A DNA stretch of 64,000 nucleotides from DSOI01 sp041394885 (GCA_041394885.1 JAWKHI010000007.1:1-64000); one strand, 5' to 3'; positions 48,254 to 57,820 are shown, counted from the stretch's first letter. Made by a program: numbers and translations. The notes: generated by a model from the sequence alone, not told the origin.

Positions 48254-49589
48254 ATGAGCACCCCTTTCCCAACTTCAGTCCATTCGGCGCCGGCGGTATC
48301 GTTGGCTGGAATCGACTATCGCGACGCCGATGCCGGCATTCGGGCCGAACTGAGCTTCGGAGAAACCGACTTGGGGGAATTTCTGGATCGATTCCGGCGT
48401 AGCGAACCACAGACCGAACTGGTCGTGCTGTGCACGTGCAACCGGACCGAATTCTATTTGGCACCGGCAGACGGTCCTGCTTGGCAAGGCGCTCCGTCCG
48501 ATTCAGCGTCTTCCCGGCCGATGGCTGCGCTAATGTCCCTGCTACGGCGATTGCGGCCACGCGCGCGCACTCGACCGCAACTGCCTGCGTTATCAGACCG
48601 CGGGATCGGAGGCCGCCATGCATCTGTTCCGAGTAACGGCAGACTGGAGTCCCGGTTGCTCGGTGACACCCAGATTTCATGCAGGCGGAGGGCGCTCCAG
48701 GCGGCGCAGGCGGCAGGAACGGTGCCTCCCTTGCGGACCTTGTTCGAGTCAGCGCTGCGGGCTTCGCGGCGGGTACGCCGCGACACGGGTTTGTGCCGGG
48801 CTCGGCGGGCATAGAGGTGCGGTGGTCCGATCGATTGCCGACGCCAGAGGACCTGGGGCGAGACTGACGGCCCTGGTGCTCGGCGCGGGGCAGGCCGCCA
48901 ACGACATCGCCAATCATCTGGCAAAGACGGGCCGTTTCGAACTGACCGTATCGGCAAGGCGCGCCGAACAAGCCGACGCCGCAGCCGTCCGACGGGTGCT
49001 CGCGTCGCTTCATGGAGTGAGGTTCAGGGACTGCTCACAGCGGTCGATGTGGTTGTGGCCGCGACCTCGTCCCGGCTCGATATCCTCGGCGTCGCCACCC
49101 TGACCGCGGCCGCGGCAGCCCGCCGGGCTCCGTTGCTCGTCATCGATGCAGGGGTTCCAGCGAATGCAGACCCGAAGATCGGGGAGATAGCCGGAGTCAC
49201 ACTGGTCGGGTTGGATCAATTGGCCCGGGAACAGGGCCGGGCGCTCGCCGAACGGGAGCGACACATACCGGTCGCGGAGGCGATCCTCGACGCGGAGCTC
49301 ATGCGGTGGAGTGACCGCAGGAATCTGGCGGTGGTGGAACCGGCGATCAAGAACCTGTACATCGAAGCCGCGCGGATCCGGGCCGAACTCCTCGGTTCGA
49401 TCGGCCGGGGAGACGTGGAGCGCGCAACCCACCTACTTTTACGGCGGCTGCTTCACGGGCAAGTCCGGCGGGTGCGCCGCCGCTCTCCAGCCTTCCGGCG
49501 CCGAGCGCGCCGCCATGGCCGCCTGGTTGCTGTGCTCACCGGGCGCGGCCAGGCATCCGGCCGCGCCCGACGGCGGATGGGAATCCTAG
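48254..49589 (+). pseudogene. hemA: glutamyl-tRNA reductase-like gene, broken by about five frameshifts
   Basis: Pieces of one glutamyl-tRNA reductase appear in order in different frames: LAGIDYRDADAGIRAELSF and LVVLCTCNRTEFYLA (catalytic Cys motif CNRTE); YQTAGSEAAMHLFRVTA; ESRLLGDTQI and AAQAAGTVPPLRTLFESALR; LVLGAGQAANDIANHLAKTG (NADPH-binding); VDVVVAATSSRLDIL; APLLVIDAGVPANADPKIG; EPAIKNLYIEAARIRAELLG and ERATHLLLRRLLHG. No large part is missing. The enzyme makes glutamate-1-semialdehyde, the first step of haem synthesis. It lies between the globin-receptor gene and cheY, an unusual position. Either decayed or a sequence of poor local accuracy. Confidence 0.8.
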
Positions 49590-49620
49590 CGAAACAAAGG
49601 GACGGAGAACCAAGGAAATC

Positions 49621-50049
49621 ATGACACAGACAATGCCAGAATCACAGGCCCGGTCCGGGGACCAGAATCTCGACCGCTCCGCGATGGTCGTCGACGACTC
49701 GAGGGCCATCCGCACCATCCTGTCCCGAACCCTGGGGGAACTCGGCTGGAGCGTTCGCCAGGCTCGTAACGGCAGGGAGGCGCTCGAGGTTCTCGAGCAG
49801 GGCGATCATCCGACGCCGGTCTCCCTGATCCTGGTGGACTGGAACATGCCGGAGATGAACGGGATCGACTTTGTCCGGAACGTACGGGCCCAGGAACGGT
49901 ACCGGCAGACGCGCCTGATGATGGTGACCACCGAAACTCAGGTTGAACAAATGGCAGCCGCATTGGAAGCCGGAGCCGATGAGTATGTCATGAAGCCCTT
50001 CACGCCGGAGGTTATCGAAGAGAAGTTGCGCGTACTCGGCCTCGTGTAG
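49621..50049 (+). CDS. cheY: CheY-type response regulator
   Basis: 142 residues; single receiver domain with a short N-terminal extension. VVDDSRAIRTIL (acidic pair), ILVDWNMPEMNGIDF (phospho-Asp), MMVTTE (conserved Thr) and YVMKPFTPE (Lys-Pro) are all in place. No output domain, so it acts on a partner protein. Confidence 0.94.
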   Translation: MTQTMPESQARSGDQNLDRSAMVVDDSRAIRTILSRTLGELGWSVRQARNGREALEVLEQGDHPTPVSLILVDWNMPEMNGIDFVRNVRAQERYRQTRLMMVTTETQVEQMAAALEAGADEYVMKPFTPEVIEEKLRVLGLV

Positions 50050-50108
50050 CCGGCCTCATGCTGTCGGCCTGTGCAGCAGATGGACCTGCGGCAACGAATA
50101 GAACTGTC

Positions 50109-51245
50109 ATGCTTCCAAGACAAACTCGAAACTTCAGACCTCTAACCGCGCCGCCGGCAAGCCCTGGGTCGCGTTTACGCGTGCTCGTGGTTGACGATTC
50201 GGTGGTGATGCGCCGCCTGGTCACCAAAGCCCTGGAGGGAATCGCGGAGATGGAAATCGTCGGAACCGCCGCCAATGGCCGCATCGCGCTGGACCGGATC
50301 CCGCAGGTCAACCCCGACGTGCTGACGCTGGACATTGAAATGCCGGAGATGGACGGTCTGGAGACGGCCCGCCGGGTTCGAAGTGCCCATCCCCAGATCC
50401 GAATCGTCATGTGCAGCACGTTGACGCAACGGGGTGCGGCGGTGACACTGGAGGCTCTTTCGTCGGGGGCCGACGACTACGTCACGAAACCGTCCTCGGA
50501 GGACTCGGCTGGCCAATCGCTGGAGGCCCTCAAGCAACAGTTGGTGCCAAAGTTGCAGCAGTTCCTGCGACGGCCGCCGTCCACACCTTTGGCATTTCGT
50601 CCGCCGGCAAAAACCTCGGCCTCTCAGGTGCTTACGCAGCCATCGGCGCGCACCGCGGTTAGAACTAAACGGAGGGAGATCGTCGCGATCGGCTGCTCCA
50701 CGGGTGGTCCAGTGGCGCTGTCGAGCCTGATTTCGGCCTTACCACGCGGATTCCGAGCCCCGGTTCTCATTGTCCAGCATATGCCTCCGATGTTCACTCG
50801 GTTACTGGCCGAGCGGTTGGACACGCAGACAACCCTGCATGTAGAAGAAGCCAAGGAGGGCAGCGTGGTGGAGGCCGGGAAGGTGCTGGTGGCGCCGGGG
50901 GACTTCCACATGACCGTCCGGCGAATGCACGACAAGGTGGTTACAGCGCTCAATCGCGGAACACCGGAAAACTCCTGCCGCCCCGCCGCCGACGTGCTGT
51001 TTCGTTCGGTGGCCGAGACCTATGGCGCGTCCGCGGTGGGGGTGATCCTGACCGGCATGGGCCACGATGGGCTCCGAGGGCTCGAACAGATGCGCGCAGG
51101 CGGCGCGTGGGTGATTGCACAGGACGAGGCGAGCAGTGTGGTGTGGGGCATGCCGGGAGCGGTAGTGGGCGCAGGGCTCGCCGACAAGGTTGTGCCGCTG
51201 AGAGACGTGGCCGCCGAGATCGCGCGCCAGTTTGAGGGCGTGTAG
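50109..51245 (+). CDS. cheB: CheB protein-glutamate methylesterase
   Basis: 378 residues from ATG 50109 (an in-frame ATG at 50058 is possible). Receiver domain (VLVVDDSVVMRRLV, LTLDIEMPEMDG, YVTKPSS), a linker of about 60 residues and the methylesterase domain with the catalytic Ser in AIGCSTGGPVAL, His in IVQHMPP and Asp in GVILTGMGHDG. It removes methyl groups from the receptor for adaptation. Confidence 0.94.
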   Translation: MLPRQTRNFRPLTAPPASPGSRLRVLVVDDSVVMRRLVTKALEGIAEMEIVGTAANGRIALDRIPQVNPDVLTLDIEMPEMDGLETARRVRSAHPQIRIVMCSTLTQRGAAVTLEALSSGADDYVTKPSSEDSAGQSLEALKQQLVPKLQQFLRRPPSTPLAFRPPAKTSASQVLTQPSARTAVRTKRREIVAIGCSTGGPVALSSLISALPRGFRAPVLIVQHMPPMFTRLLAERLDTQTTLHVEEAKEGSVVEAGKVLVAPGDFHMTVRRMHDKVVTALNRGTPENSCRPAADVLFRSVAETYGASAVGVILTGMGHDGLRGLEQMRAGGAWVIAQDEASSVVWGMPGAVVGAGLADKVVPLRDVAAEIARQFEGV

Positions 51246-51343
51246 GAAATAAGTGCCGGGTGGGCCGTCGGGCTGGATGGATCTGTCGAGAACAAGGTAA
51301 GCCGCGTAAAGAGGGTAAGCAATGAAGAGAAAGAGGTGCGCGA

Positions 51344-52273
51344 ATGCCGACTGATTCGCTGTCGAAACAACCTGGGCCAATCGGGGTGGCCAAACTTGCG
51401 GAAGCCGCCAAGGTTGGGTTGAAGCCAGGAACGGTCAAACCGGCGGCCGTCGAGCGGCCCGCGACCATTCCGCCGCAGGACTACAAGTATCTGCAGGACT
51501 ACGTCTACCGGGAGTCTGGCATCGTGCTGGACTCCGACAAACAGTACCTGCTCGAGGCACGGCTCATGCCGATCCTTCGCCGTGAGGGACTGGGCGCCAT
51601 CCCCGACCTCTGCAATCTACTTCGGTCGGTACAGCGGCCGCATTTGCGGCGCGACGTGGTGGAGGCGATGACCACCAACGAAACGCTGTTCTTCCGTGAG
51701 TTGTCGCAGTATGAGGCTCTCCGTGCGACGGTGATCCCGCGTTTGGTGCAGGCCCGGTCCGCCACCAAGCGACTCAGCTTCTGGTCGGCAGCGGCCAGTT
51801 CCGGGCAGGAGGCCTACAGTCTGGCGATGATGCTGCTCGAGATGGGGCTCCGGGACTGGAACATTCAGATTCTGGGCACCGATCTGAACGAAAGCATTCT
51901 CGAACGGGGGAGAGAGGGCCGGTACATGCAAATCGAAGTGAACCGGGGGCTGCCGGTCGCCTACCTGCTGAAGTACTTCCACCGGCAGGGCCTCGATTGG
52001 CAATTGAAGGACGAAGTACGCCGGATGGTGCACTGGCAGCGATTCGATCTGCGCCAGGGCATGCTGCACAAAGGCCCATTCGATATCGTCTTCTGCCGCA
52101 ACGTTCTCATCTATTTCGACACCGAGACGAAGAAGATGATACTTTCCAACATTCGCGCTGCGTTGAACCGGGGCGGATACTTACTGCTCGGAGGAGCCGA
52201 GACGGCCCTCCATTTGGACGAACAGTTCAAGAGGACCGAGATCGGTTCGGCCGTCCTCTACCAAGTGACCTGA
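51344..52273 (+). CDS. cheR: CheR chemoreceptor methyltransferase
   Basis: 309 residues. After a 40-residue leader, the CheR N-terminal helical domain (YKYLQDYVYRESGI, TTNETLFFRE) and the SAM-binding domain (FWSAAASSGQEAYSLAMML, ILGTDLNESIL, FDIVFCRNVLIYFD). It methylates receptor glutamates, opposing CheB. Confidence 0.94.
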   Translation: MPTDSLSKQPGPIGVAKLAEAAKVGLKPGTVKPAAVERPATIPPQDYKYLQDYVYRESGIVLDSDKQYLLEARLMPILRREGLGAIPDLCNLLRSVQRPHLRRDVVEAMTTNETLFFRELSQYEALRATVIPRLVQARSATKRLSFWSAAASSGQEAYSLAMMLLEMGLRDWNIQILGTDLNESILERGREGRYMQIEVNRGLPVAYLLKYFHRQGLDWQLKDEVRRMVHWQRFDLRQGMLHKGPFDIVFCRNVLIYFDTETKKMILSNIRAALNRGGYLLLGGAETALHLDEQFKRTEIGSAVLYQVT

Positions 52274-52287
52274 AGGAGTACACCGAA

Positions 52288-52761
52288 ATGGCTTTGGACC
52301 TCGCAACGGAAGTGTATCGGACCGACCTCGAGCGAATCGTGGTGATGGTCTTCCGAACGATGCTAGGACTCGACGTGACGCCGGTCGATCGGTCGTGGTC
52401 AAAGGTTGCCGACACGCTCACAGCCGCGGTGCATTTCGCCGGGCAGTGGAAGGGCGGCGTGTATGTGGAGTGCCGGCGTGAGCAGGCGCTCGATGTGACG
52501 GCACGGTTGATGAGCATCCCCCGGCCGACAGAGGTGGACGAAGACGTCCTCGACGCCATGGGGGAAATCGCGAACATGGTCGGGGGCAACGTGAAATCGG
52601 TGATGCCCCGCGGCGTGGAGTTGTCTGCGCCCACCGTTGTCGAGGGAGCCGATTATGCTCTGCGATTTCGGACCGGGGACGTGGTGACACGGGCGGCGTT
52701 CGACTCCGGATGTGGCACTTTCTGGATCACGTTGGTGGAAAAGGCGGACCCTCACGACTAG
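52288..52761 (+). CDS. cheX: CheX/CheC-type phosphatase
   Basis: 157 residues from ATG 52288, with AAGGAG at 52273-52278 overlapping the cheR stop. It has the CheX catalytic-type motif E-x-x-N (DAMGEIANMVGGNVKSVMP) and an alpha/beta fold consistent with CheX. It would dephosphorylate CheY-P. Last gene of the chemosensory operon. Confidence 0.82.
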   Translation: MALDLATEVYRTDLERIVVMVFRTMLGLDVTPVDRSWSKVADTLTAAVHFAGQWKGGVYVECRREQALDVTARLMSIPRPTEVDEDVLDAMGEIANMVGGNVKSVMPRGVELSAPTVVEGADYALRFRTGDVVTRAAFDSGCGTFWITLVEKADPHD

Positions 52762-52837
52762 AACGCGGCCAGCGCGGCGAGGTCACTGGTCTCCGTCCAT
52801 GCGCCAGGGTTGAGGCGCCCGGCTCGAGACCTCGGCA

Positions 52838-55800
52838 TCAGCCAGAGCCGCCCGGAGACTCGAACGCGGTTGAGCGCCGGACCGCAAACACCCACGCTCC
52901 GGCCAGCAACAGCGCAACGCCACCTGCCGCCCAGACCTGGAGGCGAAGTGGCCCCGGCGCCTGCTCCGCCAGTTCCCATCCCTGCCGCATCCACGAAAGA
53001 GCTGCCAGGGCAAGCCCGAGCGAGAGTACCGCAGCACCGGACGTACGAACGGCCAACGACACTCCCGCCAGGAACACGAGCGCCGCCCCGGCATGGAACA
53101 AGTATTGCGGCAGATTCGAACCTCGCGACAGGGCGACGGCGACAGCGGCCGCCAAAGCCAGATAGACTCGGGCGCGAGGCTGGTAGGAATGAATTACGGC
53201 GGCGATTGCGACCGCGGCAATGGCCGCCGCGGCGAAGGCTCCGGCAAACCCGGATGCCAGTGCCCCCACGGCCGGCATCCAGTTTTCTACCCCAGGCGCT
53301 TGCCAAACAGTCAGGGACTTGCGGTCTCCGGGCAGCAGGGCTTCGGCGGCAGCAAAGAGACGCGGCAGGCCGGCGATCAGGGCAGCAAACGCGGCAGATA
53401 GCGGCAGCGATGGCGCCGGCAGCCGCCTTTCGCCGTGCGCGAGAGGAACAACAACCTGAACAGCCAGCGCCCCGAGGAAGAACAACAACCCGCTCAAAAT
53501 GCCCCACATCCCGAGCGAGAGCAGGCGGTCGCCGGTGTAGTCCGTCAACGGTTGAGAGGTGTCGTAGGAGAGGTAGAAAGACGGGATGTTGTTCAGCGAG
53601 GTAACCAGGAATGCCGCCAACCCCGCAGCCGCCCACCAAAAGCAGATTCGCCACTGAACGCGAGCTCGGCGCAGGTTCCGGAAAAAGCCGAGCACAACGA
53701 GAACGGCCAGACCTCCGGCCAGGGAAGGAAGCAAGTAACCACTGAGCCTGGGACGCCGGAAATCACGGAGAAACGCCTCCGGAATGAACAAATAACGCCG
53801 GTATTCCGATGGCCTTTCACCCAGGATGCGCAGCGAGACTCGGGCCCGCGCCTCGCCGGGATGGACACTGGCGTGTTCCCAGACGAAGAAATGATCGGTC
53901 CGGTGCTCTCGTTTTTCAGACGAATAGTCGAGCAGGGAGTACCGGTCGAGGTCGAGCCCGGCTGCACGCAGGTAGGCTTGGGCGGCAGCGAGAGCGTCCG
54001 ACTTGGCGAGGTCGGCGCCAGGCGACGTTTCCTCGAGAATCCAATCCGTGCGATACGGGCGTCCCTGGCGATCGACAAAGACCCATCGCTCCTCCTTCTT
54101 CCCTGGACGGAAGAAGCGAACGCGCCAGATTCCCGTGGCGGTGTAGCGCTCGACGAGTTGCCGGCACTCCGCCGGACCCACTTGACGGCGGAGGTATTCG
54201 AAGACGGCGTCGTCGAGATTCTCCTCAAACGAGGCTACCACTCGTTCCTCCGGCAGGGCGGGACCGGCCGCGGCGATGGCTTGGCCGCGCGTGAGAGTGA
54301 CCCGGACAAAATCGCCATATGGGCGCACAGTGACAAGCGTGGCGCCGAGAGTCACCACGGCAGCGGCGGCATGCAGCCGCCACACCGGCCAGGGGGGCGT
54401 CCAGGGAGGAACGAGCACTGGCGCGGCCGGGTGTGCCGGGAGGGCTGGGATGGGCTTGGCGGCGTTCGCCAAATCGTCCCCACGGACGAAGCCTCCACGA
54501 CGGCGGTACGCCACCGACGCGATCGCCAAGGGAAGCAGGACCACTCCGGCCACCAGGACCCCGCTCATGCGGAAATACGCGCTGCTGCTTTGCAGCAGGT
54601 ACGAACCGATCAGAACCGCATCCACGGTGTAATGCCAGACGAGCGTGGCGACGATTCCAAATCGCAACAAAACCATTCCTGCGACAATGCCGATGGCGCC
54701 CACCTCCACGCCGCGGATCCAGGCCGGTTGCTGTGGGTAGCTCGAGTGAAGGAAGCCCCAAACCAACGCGGGCACAACGATGGAAATGACGATGGATCCG
54801 CGCCACCGGCGGGTAAGCTGCAGCAGCAGCGGAATCGCCAGCAGACGGAACCAAAACTCTTCGGCCGAGGCCGCTTGCGCGGATATGGTGAGCGGATAGA
54901 TCCAAGGTAGAGCGGTGGAGAGGAGATTCGAGTAATCGACGTCCTGGGGCGCCCAAACGCCGGCCCTCTGCCCGAGTAGATAGAACGCCGTCACAAAGAC
55001 GAGGTGCCCGGCCGCCATGGCGTAACCGGAGACGCAGCCCCGGAAGAACTCCCTTGTCCGCATTCCGGCGGGAGTGAAGGCGGCGCCGAGGCGTAGTTTG
55101 TCCGGCCATTGACGGCGGTAGGCCGTTTCGCCAGGGACGGCGGCCAGCACAACATAGATAAACACGCCGACGCCCGCCCCCAGACCTTCGAGGATCGCCA
55201 AGGCGACGCTCTCGTACACCGGCAGACTGGTGGACCGGGCATCCAGCAGGAATGGCAGTAGATTCCATTGGGCGATGACCATCAACCCACCGACCACGGC
55301 ACAGATGACGAACAACGGGCGCCAATCCGCAGCGCTACGGCGAAGGGTCTGGATGAGCAGAACGAGCGCGGCGGCGATCAGAACCATGTAGAGAGCTTGG
55401 GCGGCTTGCCCGTAGAGCTGGTTTTTGGAACGCATTGCCGCAAAATCGCGCTGCCATTGTTCGGGTATTTTGAGAAATTCCGAATAGGCGGCTACTTCCC
55501 CGCCTCGAACGCTGACGCTGCGGCGGATGGTGGCGCCGTGAGCGTCGAAGGCGTCGAGTTGGTAGGTGAAAACGTGGTCCACGCGATGGGGCCGCTTTTC
55601 CGATTCCTGCTCCACAAGATGACTCTTCCCCGTGGGCTGGCGCTCGAGGAAAGCCTCGGCCAGGGCGCGGGCCTGATCCGCTGTCAGACTTTGGCCCGGA
55701 GCGTCTTCAGAGAGCACGTGATCGAAACCCGCGACGCGTCCATCGGGGGTCAGCCAGACGCGGAACTCTTCGCGTCCGGGAGGCTTGTACCAGCGGGCCC

Positions 55801-56155
55801 GCCATTGCCAGACGGGAACATCGCCGCGGCGCATCATGGCGTTGGCCTGTTCGAGCCCGAGCTCGCGTTCGAGAAACAGGCGCGCTTGGTCGTCGGGCTC
55901 AAACAGGGTCAGGTTGTAGAACCCGGCGGTATGCCAGCCTCGGGTTTCGAGAAACGCCTTTGCGTTTGCGGTGATGTCGTCCCGTCCGAGCTTCAGATCC
56001 AGGGACGCTTGGGGGAAAGCAGCGCGGTAGTTGTACCAGAGGAAAGAGGCGGAAAAGAGAATCACCGCCGCGGCCAACGCCATCAGGCGCCGGTCAGCGG
56101 CGGTGAGCTTCTCGGTGGGAACTGGCGGATCGGCTAATGTTTCAGACGGCTGCAC
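52838..56155 (-). CDS. large CPBP-family intramembrane metalloprotease with internal duplication
   Basis: 1,105 residues from a GTG at 56155, overlapping the peroxiredoxin end by 22 bases. N-terminal membrane helix, an extracytoplasmic PepSY-like region (about 50-245), membrane helices and a CPBP (Abi) protease core with EEFWFR near residue 430, then FLHSSYPQ and WHYTVDAVLIG. From about 600 a second extracytoplasmic region repeats the pattern of the first (SEKRPHRVDH near 186 against SEKREHRTDH near 742; then ...IPEQWQRDF against ...IPEAFLRDF), followed by another set of helices without protease motifs. It follows the peroxiredoxin and is probably co-transcribed. Substrate unknown. Confidence 0.82.
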   Translation of the reverse strand: MQPSETLADPPVPTEKLTAADRRLMALAAAVILFSASFLWYNYRAAFPQASLDLKLGRDDITANAKAFLETRGWHTAGFYNLTLFEPDDQARLFLERELGLEQANAMMRRGDVPVWQWRARWYKPPGREEFRVWLTPDGRVAGFDHVLSEDAPGQSLTADQARALAEAFLERQPTGKSHLVEQESEKRPHRVDHVFTYQLDAFDAHGATIRRSVSVRGGEVAAYSEFLKIPEQWQRDFAAMRSKNQLYGQAAQALYMVLIAAALVLLIQTLRRSAADWRPLFVICAVVGGLMVIAQWNLLPFLLDARSTSLPVYESVALAILEGLGAGVGVFIYVVLAAVPGETAYRRQWPDKLRLGAAFTPAGMRTREFFRGCVSGYAMAAGHLVFVTAFYLLGQRAGVWAPQDVDYSNLLSTALPWIYPLTISAQAASAEEFWFRLLAIPLLLQLTRRWRGSIVISIVVPALVWGFLHSSYPQQPAWIRGVEVGAIGIVAGMVLLRFGIVATLVWHYTVDAVLIGSYLLQSSSAYFRMSGVLVAGVVLLPLAIASVAYRRRGGFVRGDDLANAAKPIPALPAHPAAPVLVPPWTPPWPVWRLHAAAAVVTLGATLVTVRPYGDFVRVTLTRGQAIAAAGPALPEERVVASFEENLDDAVFEYLRRQVGPAECRQLVERYTATGIWRVRFFRPGKKEERWVFVDRQGRPYRTDWILEETSPGADLAKSDALAAAQAYLRAAGLDLDRYSLLDYSSEKREHRTDHFFVWEHASVHPGEARARVSLRILGERPSEYRRYLFIPEAFLRDFRRPRLSGYLLPSLAGGLAVLVVLGFFRNLRRARVQWRICFWWAAAGLAAFLVTSLNNIPSFYLSYDTSQPLTDYTGDRLLSLGMWGILSGLLFFLGALAVQVVVPLAHGERRLPAPSLPLSAAFAALIAGLPRLFAAAEALLPGDRKSLTVWQAPGVENWMPAVGALASGFAGAFAAAAIAAVAIAAVIHSYQPRARVYLALAAAVAVALSRGSNLPQYLFHAGAALVFLAGVSLAVRTSGAAVLSLGLALAALSWMRQGWELAEQAPGPLRLQVWAAGGVALLLAGAWVFAVRRSTAFESPGGSG

Positions 56156-56649
56156 GCGGTTGCGGCGCCGGTGATATCGATGGCGCCGGATCCTTCGTCA
56201 ATGTGCTGAATCTTACCGTCACCGTCGACGACGAACGTTGTCCGGTTCGCAATGCCGCGCTCTTCCATCAGCACGCCGTAGGCTTTCGATGTCTTGCGCA
56301 TGAAGTCACTGAGCATCGCGAATTCGGCTTTGAGTTCCTCGGACCAGTGTTTGAGCGTCGGAGCGTTGTCGGTGGAGATCGAGAACACTTCCGCGCCCGC
56401 ATCTTTGAATTTGGCGAGACCAGCCTGGTACGCCGTCATTTCCTTCGTTCAACCACCGGTAAAGGCGGCCGGGAAGAACGCCAACACCACCGTCTTGCCG
56501 CGGAGCGCGGAAAGCGTGGCGGTCTTGCCCAGCGTGGATGGCAGAGTGAAATCCGGAGCCATGTCGCCCACCTTCAGATGCGTCTTCCCGCTCTGAGCCT
56601 GCAAGGCAAGGGCGCCGGCTCCCATGAGAATGAGATGCCTACGGTTCAT
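56134..56649 (-). CDS. secreted AhpC/TSA-type peroxiredoxin; candidate selenoprotein (UGA codon 67)
   Basis: 171 residues if TGA 56449-56451 is read through; signal-like leader (RRHLILMGAGALALQAQ). The peroxiredoxin frame is undamaged on both sides: VGDMAPDFTLPSTLGKTATL, VVLAFFPAAFTGG, then TGA, then TKEMTAYQAGLAKF, FSISTDNAPTLKHW and RTTFVVDGDGKIQHID. In the family the residue at the TGA position is the peroxidatic cysteine (TGGCTKE-type motif), so selenocysteine there would keep or improve peroxidase activity. A SECIS-like hairpin follows. Without read-through the 66-residue product would be useless. Selenocysteine peroxiredoxins are known in bacteria. It would reduce peroxides in the cell envelope. 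Confidence 0.85.
56413..56451 (-). promoter_or_regulatory. in-frame UGA plus SECIS-like hairpin
   Basis: On the minus strand the TGA (56451-56449) is followed by GGCG, one unpaired base, ACCA, loop GGC, TGGU, two unpaired bases and CGCC: a two-part stem of 4+4 bp (56434 to 56413) with a 3-base loop starting GG, 23 bases after the UGA. Spacing, loop size and leading Gs fit bacterial SECIS rules. Confidence 0.65.
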
Positions 56650-56743
56650 GAGGCGAGGTTACCATATTCAGGCGGGAAGCAGCCGGCTGGATGGCCGCTG
56701 CCGTGACCGGCGCGCGCAGGGGATGCGCGTTCGCGTCTGGCGT

Positions 56744-57802
56744 TCAGAGTTCAAGGGGATAGTCGAATAGGTTTTCGAGCCCACCTTCACGGACGATGTA
56801 GTTGTCTTCGAGCCGGATGCCGCCTTGCAGGGCCTCGCCGTAGACTCCGGGCTCCAGCGTGATCACGTCGCCCTCGCGGAAGACGTCATCGGAGGGTGGC
56901 ATGATCCGCGGGGCTTCATGGCCATGGTGTCCGATGCCGTGGCCAAGGTGATGCCAGAAGCTGCCCCGGGTGACGGGATGAACGTCGAGGAATTGTTGGA
57001 CCCGCGCATGGACGCTGCGCGCCGGGACGCCGGGGCGAACCAGGTGCTCGGCCATCGAGCGCGCTTCCATCACCAGTTCCCACGCGCGGCGCTGCGTGCC
57101 TGTGGGCTCGCCACCCACCGCGAATGTACGGCAGGTATCGCCGAAATAGAGTGCGGGCGCGGGAAACAGATCCAGGATGTAGAGGTCGCCCTGTTCCAAC
57201 ACACGGGTGGTTGGGGGACCTCCGCCACGAATACACCGCTTGCCGCACGCGAAGTCGCCGGGAAACGGGACGACGGCGCCGGCGGTCTTCTGAATGGCCG
57301 CATGCATGGCGAGATAGACGTCGAGTTCGGTGACGCCGGGCTGAATGGTGGCGCGGGCGGCGTCGTAGGCGACGCGGCACAGCGCGAGGCTCGCCCGGAT
57401 CTCGTCGATCTCGTCGGGCTCCTTGGTGCGCCGCATTTCGAGGACAGCGGTGGTCGCGTCGGAGTAGCCATTCAGAAGCAGTGCGTGCATGGCCAGGGCG
57501 CCCGGACCTTCCATGCCCGGGTTGCGTGGCGGGTTCGATCGCAACACTTCGGCGAGTTTCAGACCGAGGTCGTGAAACGGATGCGTGACGCATCGGTCAG
57601 GCGAATACGTTTCGGTCTGCAGGAGGCAATGGCTGCCGTCGGGCCATTGCAGAAACAGCACGGGGGATTCGGAGGGCGCGAGGACGCCGGTGAAGTAATA
57701 TGCCGTGCGGTAGTTGCCGGTGAGGAAGAGGTCCCAGCCGTTGGCCTGCATTTCGGTGAGCAGACGCTCGCGGCGGCGCGCGCAGCCCTGGGGAGTCAGC
57801 AT
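56744..57802 (-). CDS. M24-family Xaa-Pro aminopeptidase-like protein
   Basis: 352 residues from ATG 57802; the frame is open further upstream but that part is antisense to the oxidoreductase gene. Creatinase N-domain (WDLFLTGNYRTAYYFTGV) and catalytic domain with metal ligands in YILDLFPAP, YFGDTCRTF, HHLGHGIGHHGHE, ITLEPGVYG and GIRLEDNYIV. Second M24 enzyme of the window. It is divergent from the Gfo/Idh/MocA gene, with only 18 bases between their start codons, so their promoters must lie inside the opposite genes or overlap. Confidence 0.9.
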   Translation of the reverse strand: MLTPQGCARRRERLLTEMQANGWDLFLTGNYRTAYYFTGVLAPSESPVLFLQWPDGSHCLLQTETYSPDRCVTHPFHDLGLKLAEVLRSNPPRNPGMEGPGALAMHALLLNGYSDATTAVLEMRRTKEPDEIDEIRASLALCRVAYDAARATIQPGVTELDVYLAMHAAIQKTAGAVVPFPGDFACGKRCIRGGGPPTTRVLEQGDLYILDLFPAPALYFGDTCRTFAVGGEPTGTQRRAWELVMEARSMAEHLVRPGVPARSVHARVQQFLDVHPVTRGSFWHHLGHGIGHHGHEAPRIMPPSDDVFREGDVITLEPGVYGEALQGGIRLEDNYIVREGGLENLFDYPLEL

Positions 57803-57820
57803 AGGGTTATTATCAACCTC

